Of a DNA stretch of 33,410 nucleotides, positions 8,266 through 14,833 are shown in pieces (position 1 is the stretch's first letter; each line of letters opens with the position of its first letter). This DNA is from Acidobacteriota bacterium. GTDB lineage: Bacteria > Acidobacteriota > Blastocatellia > Pyrinomonadales > Pyrinomonadaceae. The stretch spans positions 1-33,410 of the forward strand of contig JAIVJC010000010.1 of assembly GCA_020200235.1 (NCBI GenBank), read 5' to 3'. The position numbers and the translations under genes were made by a program. Under the pieces are notes generated by a model. The model made no database searches. It had not been told where the DNA came from and was given only the letters and a program-made list of their open reading frames with translations.

Positions 8266-9156
8266 TTAGTGTCCGCCCGCCAGCTGCCTGAAATCGTTCA
8301 AAACGTCTTCGGGTTTCCATTCGCCGCCGCGGTAGATTTTGTAGAGCTTGCCGTCGGGCGCGACGACGGCGGTGCGGAGCGAGTGGATAATCTGATCGCC
8401 CTCTTTGTCGTAGACCAGACCGAAGAAGTTCGCCACCCGGCGCGCTTCCGCCGCGTCGCCCGTCGCGAGCTGCCAGCGCTCGAACTTTTCGTCCTTGTAA
8501 TTCTCGGTGTGCGCCGCGCCGTAGCTGCGCAGCACTTTCGGCGTGTCGTAAGCGGGGTCGATGCTCACGCTCAAGAGCCGCGACTTCGCCGCCAGCTCCG
8601 GCTCGCGCGCGAGAGCGCGGTCGATCTCGGCGAAGTGGTCGCTCATCAGGACGCAGTAGTCGGGCAGAGGGCAGCGCGTGTAGATGAAGGTGAGCGCGAG
8701 CGCGCGCCCGCGGTAGTCGCGGAGCGTGATCTTCTTCCCGTCCTGATTAGTCAGGGTGAAGTTAGTGACTTCCGCCCCCACCTGCGGCTCGCCCGGCTGC
8801 GACTGCGAAGCCGCCGGTCGCGCGGCGTCCGGCTCGGCGTGGGAGATGACGGGGTTCTCAATCACGGTGCGCTCGCCGTCGACGACGAGCGTGGCTTGAA
8901 TCTTGTCGCCCGGCTGCATCACGTCGTAAGCCGACGGCTCTTTCAGGGTGAAGGGCATCGTCATCCGTTCCATCAAACCGGGCACGTCCTCGTGCGCGAT
9001 GACGACCTGTTGCTGATCCTTGTTGAAGGAGACGATCGTGCCGCGCAGCTCGTAACGCTTCGCATCCGGGCTGGGCGCGGTGCGTGAGCAACACAGCGAG
9101 ATGAAAGCGACGCAGAGCACGAGTGCGGCGCGACTGATGATCTTCTTGTCAGGCAT
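8266..9156 (-). CDS. SCO1/SenC-family copper protein with N-terminal copper-binding domain
   Basis: 296 residues, probably exported: a hydrophobic N-terminal signal (residues 8-23) ends in two Cys, so a lipoprotein is possible though the lipobox is weak. Residues about 35-95 resemble a CusF-type metal-binding beta barrel (RGTIVSFNKDQQQVVIAHED, then LMERMTMPF with clustered Met; PGDKIQATLVV). Residues about 125-296 are the thioredoxin-like SCO domain with Cys162 and Cys168 in RCPLPDYC and a conserved His in IIHSLRT. SCO proteins deliver copper to the CuA site of cytochrome oxidase or act as redox partners. No oxidase genes are adjacent. It is divergent from folD. Confidence 0.88.
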   Translation of the reverse strand: MPDKKIISRAALVLCVAFISLCCSRTAPSPDAKRYELRGTIVSFNKDQQQVVIAHEDVPGLMERMTMPFTLKEPSAYDVMQPGDKIQATLVVDGERTVIENPVISHAEPDAARPAASQSQPGEPQVGAEVTNFTLTNQDGKKITLRDYRGRALALTFIYTRCPLPDYCVLMSDHFAEIDRALAREPELAAKSRLLSVSIDPAYDTPKVLRSYGAAHTENYKDEKFERWQLATGDAAEARRVANFFGLVYDKEGDQIIHSLRTAVVAPDGKLYKIYRGGEWKPEDVLNDFRQLAGGH

Positions 9157-9263
9157 TCGACAGCTAGCTTACACGCGCGCGGGGCGGGCGAAAAGTTGAC
9201 GGCGCGTGACGGGGCGCGGCGGCGTGTGGGCGCGGCGCGATGTGTGCTAGGATCGGCAAAAAT

Positions 9264-10223
9264 ATGGAGACCGTGGAGAGCAGGGAAGAGAGGCGCGGGG
9301 TCGCAGCGATCCTCGACGGAGCGCACGTCGCCGAAGAGATCAAGCGCGACGTGGCGCGTGACGTTGAAGCGCTCAAGGGCGAGCACGGAGTCACGCCCTG
9401 CCTCGTCGTCGTGCGCGTCGGCGAAGACCCGGCGTCGGCGGTCTACGTCGGCAACAAGGTAAGAACTTCGGAAGAGTTGGGTCTGAGCTCAAAGCACCTC
9501 GCGCTGCCGGCTGACACCACTGAGGTGAGGCTGATCGGCGAGGTGACCGGGCTCAACGCGCGCGAAGACGTGGACGGGATACTCGTCCAACTGCCGCTGC
9601 CGAAGGGCATCGACGAGCGGCGCGTCAACGAGGCGATCGATCCGTCGAAAGACGTGGACGGCTACCACCCGCTCAACATCGGGCGGATGACCTTGGGGCA
9701 GCCCGCGTTCGTGCCCTGCACGCCCGCGGGGATCATGGAGTTGCTCGCGCGCGAGGGGGTGAGTGTGCGGGGCGCGCACGCCGTCATCGTCGGGCGCAGC
9801 CACATCGTCGGTCGCCCGATGGCGCAACTTCTCCTGCAGCGGGACGCGACCGTCACGGTCTGCCACTCGCGCACGCCCGACCTCGCCGCCCACACGCGCC
9901 GCGCAGACATTCTCGTCTGCGCCGTGGGCTCGCCGGGGCTCATACGCGGCGAGCACGTCAAGCCGGGCGCGGTCGTCGTTGACGTGGGCATGAACCGTCT
10001 GACCGGGGAGGAGCAGGCGCGCGAGTTTTTCGGCGAAGACTCGGCGAGGCGGATCGAGACGATCCGAAAGCGCGGCTTCACGCTCGTCGGCGACGTGCAC
10101 CCGGCGGAGGTCTCGCGGGTGGCCGGGCGGCTGACGCCCGTGCCGGGCGGGGTCGGACCGTTGACGGTCGCGATGCTGATGCGCAACACCGTGACGGCGG
10201 CGCGACGCCGCCGGGGTCTGTGA
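9264..10223 (+). CDS. folD: Bifunctional methylenetetrahydrofolate dehydrogenase/cyclohydrolase
   Basis: Interconverts methylene-, methenyl- and formyl-tetrahydrofolate using NADP, supplying one-carbon units. 319 residues from ATG 9264. Motifs: Tyr61 and the catalytic Lys65 in AVYVGNKVRTSEE, DVDGILVQLPLPK, DVDGYHPLNIGRM, PCTPAGIMELL, the dinucleotide-binding GRSHIVGRPMAQLLL, and PVPGGVGPLTVAML. An in-frame ATG at 9240 exists, but AGGA at about 9249-9252 sits 11 nt before ATG 9264. The C-terminal arginine run is slightly longer than usual. Followed by coaE after 17 nt, so they are probably co-transcribed. Confidence 0.95.
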   Translation: METVESREERRGVAAILDGAHVAEEIKRDVARDVEALKGEHGVTPCLVVVRVGEDPASAVYVGNKVRTSEELGLSSKHLALPADTTEVRLIGEVTGLNAREDVDGILVQLPLPKGIDERRVNEAIDPSKDVDGYHPLNIGRMTLGQPAFVPCTPAGIMELLAREGVSVRGAHAVIVGRSHIVGRPMAQLLLQRDATVTVCHSRTPDLAAHTRRADILVCAVGSPGLIRGEHVKPGAVVVDVGMNRLTGEEQAREFFGEDSARRIETIRKRGFTLVGDVHPAEVSRVAGRLTPVPGGVGPLTVAMLMRNTVTAARRRRGL

Positions 10224-10240
10224 GAGGCTTACGGCGATAG

Positions 10241-10852
10241 ATGCTGCGTGTCGGGCTCACAGGTTCAATCGCGGTCGGCAAGTCGTTCGTCTCATCCGCG
10301 CTCGCGGGGCACGGCTGTCACGTCCTCGACGCGGACCAGACCGCGCGCGAGGTCGTCGCGCCGGGCACCGAAGGGCTGCGGGCAGTCGTCGAGGCTTTCG
10401 GCGTGCAGGTTCTGGACGGTGAAGGCAACCTCGACCGCGCGGGCCTTGCGGCAGTTGTATTCGCGGATGCGGAGAAGCGGCTGTGGCTAAACTCGATCCT
10501 GCATCCGCTGATCATCGCGGCGCAGGACGAGTGGATGAGGGAGCGCGAAGGGGAAGACCCGCGCGGGGTCGCCGTCATCGACGCCGCGCTGATGATCGAG
10601 ACCGGGAGCTACAAACGTTTCGATCAGATCGTGGTCGTCCACTGCCACGCGGAAGCACAGCTCGAACGACTCATGAAGCGGAACGGGCTCACGCGGGAGG
10701 AAGCGGAGCGGCGCGTCGCGGCTCAGATGCCGCAGGAAGAGAAGATGCGGCGCGCGGATTTTCTCATCGACACTTCCGAAGGCTTCGACGACACGCGCCG
10801 CCAGGTCGAACAGGTTTACGCGAAGCTGCGAGGGCTGGCGGCAAAGGACTGA
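10241..10852 (+). CDS. coaE: Dephospho-CoA kinase
   Basis: Last step of coenzyme A synthesis: phosphorylates the 3'-hydroxyl of dephospho-CoA with ATP. 203 residues, normal length. P-loop GSIAVGKS at residues 8-15, DADQTAREVVAPGTEGL next (substrate site), then LNSILHPLI and the lid-like region RNGLTREEAERRVAAQMPQEEK, and a final FLIDTSEG. It lies 17 nt downstream of folD. Confidence 0.95.
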   Translation: MLRVGLTGSIAVGKSFVSSALAGHGCHVLDADQTAREVVAPGTEGLRAVVEAFGVQVLDGEGNLDRAGLAAVVFADAEKRLWLNSILHPLIIAAQDEWMREREGEDPRGVAVIDAALMIETGSYKRFDQIVVVHCHAEAQLERLMKRNGLTREEAERRVAAQMPQEEKMRRADFLIDTSEGFDDTRRQVEQVYAKLRGLAAKD

Positions 10853-10937
10853 TCGATGCCGCGCCGTCGCGCGGGCGAGCGCCGCGCGGTCTACGATTAC
10901 GAAGTAAAAAAATTTACGCGCGTGTCTTGACGACAGA

Positions 10938-12803
10938 GTGAACTTGATGAGGGGCGGGCTGACGACAGTTATGGGTGTGGCGGCGCGCTGGCGCGCGTGG
11001 GCGGCGCTCGCCTTGTCGCTGTCGCTCGCGGTCGCCGGGGGCGGGTGTTTCACGGGCGAGAGCGGCGAGACGTTCTACGGGCGCGTCGTCGTGCCTCGCG
11101 CGCAGGAGTTCAGGTGGAGCGACGGCGGGCTGCCGCGCGTCTTCGATCCGGCGCGCGCCGCCGCGCCGCCCGACACCGACGCCGTGCGCGCCCTCTACGA
11201 AGGGCTCACCGACTACGACCCGCGCACGCTGCTCGCCGTGCCCGCCGCCGCCGCCCGCTGGGAGGCGTCGAAGGACGGCGACGTCTGGACGTTTTACCTG
11301 CGCGACGACTCGCGCTGGTCGAACGGCGAGAGCGTGACGGCGGAAGACTACGCACGCTCGTGGCGGCGCACGCTCCGACTCGGCGACGCCGCCCCCCACG
11401 CCGCGCTCCTCGATAACCTCGTCGAGAAGCGCGAGGGGGAAGCCGCGGCGCCGCCGACACGGGATCGAGGCGCGGCGGGCGATGATGGAAATGACGCTGA
11501 CGTCCCCCCGCAGCACGACGCCGAGCCCGTGAAGACCGACGAGCCGAAGCTGGCTGTCGAAGTCGTCGGCGAGCGCGTGTTACGCGTGAGGCTGCGGCGT
11601 CCCGATCCGAACCTGCCGACGCTGCTCGCCCACCCGATCTTCCGACCCGTCCACGCTTCGACGGTCGAGACAGAGACGCCGACCGTCGCCCCCGCCCTCA
11701 GCCAGCCCGCGCCCGAAAAAATTTCGGCGCCGCACGCGCTCGTCACCAACGGAGCGTTCCGCCTCGGCGAGGCGAACGACGAGCGCGTCGTGCTCGAACG
11801 TCAGCCCGGCTACTGGGACGTGCAGCGCGTGGCGCTCGAGCGCGTGCGATTCGTCGCCGCCCGCGACACCGAGTCGTCCCTCGCGGCTTACGGCGCGGGC
11901 GAGGCGGACGCCGTCACGAACGCTAACATCGAGCCCGCCGGGTTGAAAGTGCTCGCCTCGTATCAGGACTTCCGGCGCAGCACCTTCGGCGCGCTCACCT
12001 ACTACGACTTCAACTCGACACGCCCGCCCTTCGACGACGTGCGCGTGCGCCAGGCTCTCGCCCTCGCCATCGACCGCGAGAGGCTCGCGGAAGATACGCT
12101 CGGCGGCGCGACCGTGCCCGCCGAGAAATTTCTGCCGGAGACCGGGTCGAAGGAACAAAACGACAAGGACGAGTCTCTCGGCTACGATCCGAATCGCGCG
12201 CGCCGCCTGCTCGCGGAGGCGGGCTACCCCGGCGGCTACGGCTTCCCGCGCGTGCGCCTGCTCGTCAACCGCAACGATCAGCACCGGCAGGTCGCCCAAG
12301 AGATCCAGGGGATGTGGCACGATACGCTCGGCGTCGAGACCGACATCGAAATGAAGGGCTGGGACGAATACGAGACGAGGCTGCGCGCGGGCGAGTACGA
12401 CGTGGCGAAGCGCGGCACGCTGATGCAGACGACGGACGAGCAGGCGAACATGCTCGCGATGTTCGCGCCCGATCGCTTCGCCTTCGGCGCCGGCGTCGCG
12501 CCCGAAGTGCAGCCCGGCGCGGGCGTCGAAGGAGGCGAGAGGGGAGCGTCGAACGCTCTCCCCGAAGGCGCGACCGAGTCTGTGCACGCGACCGTGCCCG
12601 AAATCCTTACGGAGTCTGAGGCGCTGAAAAATGTGACCGCGATCCCCATCTACTTCGCGTCTTCCTTCGCCCTCGTCAAGCCCTACGTGCGGGGCTTCGA
12701 CGCGAACCTGCTCGACGCTTACTCCCTCAAGCAGGTGCGCATCGACACCGGCTGGCAGCCGTCGAAACACGATTCCGCCGCGCTCGCCGGTTCAGGAAGA
12801 TAA
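10938..12803 (+). CDS. Oligopeptide-type ABC transporter substrate-binding lipoprotein (orphan)
   Basis: Up to 621 residues, SBP family 5 (OppA/DppA-like). N-terminal hydrophobic signal with candidate lipid-attachment Cys37 in AVAGGGC. Family segments: LYEGLTDYDPRTL, WTFYLRDDSRWSNGESVTAEDYARSWRR, FNSTRPPFDDVRVRQALALAIDRERL, LLAEAGYPGGYGFP. Residues about 159-215 form a polar, acidic insert (low-complexity Ala, Asp, Pro) not expected in the fold. No permease or ATPase genes lie nearby, so transport partners must be elsewhere. Start uncertain: GTG 10938, ATG 10947 or ATG 10971; none has a strong ribosome-binding site. Ligand not predictable. Confidence 0.85.
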   Translation: MNLMRGGLTTVMGVAARWRAWAALALSLSLAVAGGGCFTGESGETFYGRVVVPRAQEFRWSDGGLPRVFDPARAAAPPDTDAVRALYEGLTDYDPRTLLAVPAAAARWEASKDGDVWTFYLRDDSRWSNGESVTAEDYARSWRRTLRLGDAAPHAALLDNLVEKREGEAAAPPTRDRGAAGDDGNDADVPPQHDAEPVKTDEPKLAVEVVGERVLRVRLRRPDPNLPTLLAHPIFRPVHASTVETETPTVAPALSQPAPEKISAPHALVTNGAFRLGEANDERVVLERQPGYWDVQRVALERVRFVAARDTESSLAAYGAGEADAVTNANIEPAGLKVLASYQDFRRSTFGALTYYDFNSTRPPFDDVRVRQALALAIDRERLAEDTLGGATVPAEKFLPETGSKEQNDKDESLGYDPNRARRLLAEAGYPGGYGFPRVRLLVNRNDQHRQVAQEIQGMWHDTLGVETDIEMKGWDEYETRLRAGEYDVAKRGTLMQTTDEQANMLAMFAPDRFAFGAGVAPEVQPGAGVEGGERGASNALPEGATESVHATVPEILTESEALKNVTAIPIYFASSFALVKPYVRGFDANLLDAYSLKQVRIDTGWQPSKHDSAALAGSGR

Positions 12804-13099
12804 CTGGTGCCGGCGTGATGTTGACTACTTCGTGCGGTGAAAGAAACCTTCTATTGGGCGTTTACTTCGGGGGTAGAAAACTCCCGCTGACGTTTCGCGC
12901 GAGCATCAACCCGTCGGTTCTAAGTAACTGAAGAGAAAACTCTTGTCCCAAGAGCCCGCGGGCACTTATACTAAGGCTTAGGGCGTCTCCGACCGACGAC
13001 CCTTCAGGATCGAGCAAGGCGCACCGAAAAAGTCACCTCTTTTTCTCCGACCTTCGCCCCCGTCCCAAGCCTCGACAAGCGTCAGCAGCCCACCAACAG
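12804..13099 (+). other. Intergenic region between the binding protein and the signalling operon
   Basis: 296 nt without a supported gene. It holds a perfect 6-bp stem CTCTTG-TCC-CAAGAG at 12940-12954, the palindrome GCCCGCGGGC immediately after, and a candidate promoter (separate entry). A c-di-GMP riboswitch was looked for because of the downstream genes, and no recognisable GEMM core was found. Confidence 0.5.
12943..12972 (+). promoter_or_regulatory. Candidate sigma-70 promoter of the GGDEF/partner-switch/HD-GYP operon
   Basis: TTGTCC at 12943-12948 and TATACT at 12967-12972 with an 18-bp spacer. The predicted leader to ATG 13100 is about 120 nt. The -35 box is inside the loop side of a 6-bp inverted repeat (12940-12954), which could be a regulator site. 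Confidence 0.5.
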
Positions 13100-13435
13100 A
13101 TGATGGAGAAGAGCACGGAAGCTGTGCGCACCGCGCAGCGACTCGATGAAGGTCTGAAATGCCCCCCCCCCTGGGAGTCCGCGCAGGACGCCCTGGCGGC
13201 TGAGTCGGGTCTCGCTCTTCTGCTCGTTGAAGGTCACCAGCCACCCCAGCTCCACACCTCGAACAACAACTCGATCTGCCACTCGTTCCAAACCTCCATC
13301 GCGCACGCGCACCTCTGCGACCCCTACTGCGGAGAGGCATACCGGCGCGCGCGCGAGGCGGGCGAGTCGAACTACTACCGATCTGCGCGACCTGTTGAGC
13401 CCGGAGCTGTTCCGCAACGTGCTCTTCACGACTAA
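13100..13435 (+). pseudogene. N-terminal PocR-like sensory domain fragment, frame-broken from the GGDEF gene
   Basis: 111 residues in frame +2. The segment SNNNSICHSFQTSIAHAHLC followed by DPYCGEAYRRAREAGE has the layout of a PocR-type ligand-binding domain, which normally continues with a YRCHAGL-like stretch. Here it breaks off after NYYR and runs into an unrelated tail and a stop at 13433-13435. In the overlapping frame the natural-looking continuation (TTDLRDLLSPELFRNVLF) begins at about 13378. This suggests a deletion whose length is not a multiple of three between two similar short sequences, removing the second half of the domain. A 10-C tract lies in codons 21-24. The PocR assignment is from memory of the family pattern. 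Confidence 0.55.
13162..13171 (+). repeat. Homopolymeric C10 tract in a coding region
   Basis: Ten consecutive C, the only such tract noticed in the window, within the PocR-fragment reading frame. Frame +3 just downstream closes quickly at a TGA, so slippage would truncate the product. Either a slippage-prone site or a sequencing-error-prone site. Confidence 0.8.
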
Positions 13436-14831
13436 CGACGAGCTGGAACAACTCGCCGCGCGCGTCCGCGGGGCGGTGGTCGAGATCGACGGCGCGGCGC
13501 CGTCGATTCACGAGCCCGGCGTGAAGGGACACGAGTCTTCGCCCGACGAGTTCGCGGACGAGGAAGGGTCGGCGTCAGACTTGTTCCCCGAGGGCGTCGG
13601 TCTGGAAGAGACTTGCCGCCGCGTCGCGGAGACCATCGCCGCGGCGCACGACCTGCGCTCGGTCGCGGTCTACCTGCGGCGCGAAGAGGTGCTGATCCCC
13701 GTGTGCGCGACGGGGCGGTTCAAGGTGGAAGCGCCGCGCGTCTCGCTCCGCGGGAAAGGGCGCGACGTGAAGAGTCGCGCGCGCGCGGCGAAGGCGATGA
13801 CACCTGCGGGCGAATGGTTCGAGTTCGACGCGAAGGAAATCTCGCGGATCTTCCCGCTCGTCGTCGGCGACGATGCGAAGGGGGCGGTCGCCGTCGGCGA
13901 GGACGCGTCGCTCACCGCCGCCGCCGCCGCGGCGATCGCCGACTACTGCGAGAAGATCGCCGTCCCGTTCGAGCTGCTGAGCCTGCGCGAAGAGGTCGAG
14001 CGGCGGATGCGCGTCGCCTACCACCTCCAGTCGTTCACGGAGAAGATCAACTCGGTTGACCCCGACGAAGCCTACGCGGAGATTCTCCGCCACTCGACCG
14101 AGCTGCTGCGCTCGGAGCGGGCGTCGCTGCTGCTCTTCGACGAGGCGGCGAACGAGCTGCAGGTGAAAGCCGCCGTCGGACCCCGCGCGAAGAAGGCGCG
14201 CGACGCGCGCGTGCCGATGGGCGAGGGGATCTCCGGCACGACGATGCGCGAGGGCCGCCCGCTCGTCGTGCGCGACGTCGGCGCGGCTGGTCATCACCCC
14301 GCGCCCGCGGATCGGAAGTACAAGACCGGCTCTTTCATCAGCTACCCGCTCGAAGAGCGACTCGGCGAGGAGCTCGAACGCTCGAAGCGACACCGCTTCC
14401 CGATGAGCTTCCTGATGATCGACATCGACAACTTCAAGGAGTACAACGACCGCAACGGGCACCAGGCGGGCGACGTGGCGCTGGGGATCACTGCGCAGTG
14501 CCTGAAGTCTGCGCTCCGCTCCGAGGACGTCGCGTCGCGCTACGGCGGCGAGGAGTTCAGCGTCCTGCTCCCGCAGACGAGCCTCGCGGAGGCTCACGTC
14601 ATCGCGGAGCGCATCCGCCGACGCGTCGAGCGCACGTCGTTCGAGCACCGCGAGAAACAGCCGGGCGGAGCCGTCACGGTCAGCATTGGCATCTCCTCGT
14701 TCGCCCCGAAAGTCGACTCCCCGGAGAGCATCATCGGCGCGGCGGATCAGGCTCTCTACCTCGCGAAGAGCCGCGGCAAGAATCGCATCGAGGCGTACGC
14801 CCCGCCGCCAGCCTCGAACACCCCCTCCTGA
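13227..14831 (+). CDS. GAF-GGDEF diguanylate cyclase, apparently damaged
   Basis: Convincing protein starts near residue 50 (TDLRDLLSPELFRNVLF); the earlier part to ATG 13227 reads the PocR fragment out of frame, so the true start is unresolved. Middle: a GAF domain (SFTEKINSVDPDEAYAEIL to KYKTGSFISYPL). C-terminus: GGDEF domain with GGEEF at residues 440-444 and an RxxD inhibitory site (R431-D434) five residues before it, DIDNFKEYND for metal and substrate. At about 14351 the text jumps from the mid-GAF strand SFISYPL directly to EERLGEELERSKRH: the rest of GAF and the conserved DPLTGLxNRR start of GGDEF, about 60-70 residues, are missing in frame. Activity is therefore doubtful. The next gene starts 2 nt after its stop. 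Confidence 0.75.
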   Translation: MKVTSHPSSTPRTTTRSATRSKPPSRTRTSATPTAERHTGARARRASRTTTDLRDLLSPELFRNVLFTTNDELEQLAARVRGAVVEIDGAAPSIHEPGVKGHESSPDEFADEEGSASDLFPEGVGLEETCRRVAETIAAAHDLRSVAVYLRREEVLIPVCATGRFKVEAPRVSLRGKGRDVKSRARAAKAMTPAGEWFEFDAKEISRIFPLVVGDDAKGAVAVGEDASLTAAAAAAIADYCEKIAVPFELLSLREEVERRMRVAYHLQSFTEKINSVDPDEAYAEILRHSTELLRSERASLLLFDEAANELQVKAAVGPRAKKARDARVPMGEGISGTTMREGRPLVVRDVGAAGHHPAPADRKYKTGSFISYPLEERLGEELERSKRHRFPMSFLMIDIDNFKEYNDRNGHQAGDVALGITAQCLKSALRSEDVASRYGGEEFSVLLPQTSLAEAHVIAERIRRRVERTSFEHREKQPGGAVTVSIGISSFAPKVDSPESIIGAADQALYLAKSRGKNRIEAYAPPPASNTPS

Positions 14832-14833
14832 AG

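Noticed and set aside
12865-12890. tRNA T-arm-like sequence (GGGGGTAGAAAACTCCC)
   Set aside because: No acceptor, D or anticodon arms around it; chance hairpin.
12804-13099. c-di-GMP riboswitch in front of the signalling operon
   Set aside because: No GEMM-type conserved core could be recognised; only simple inverted repeats were seen.
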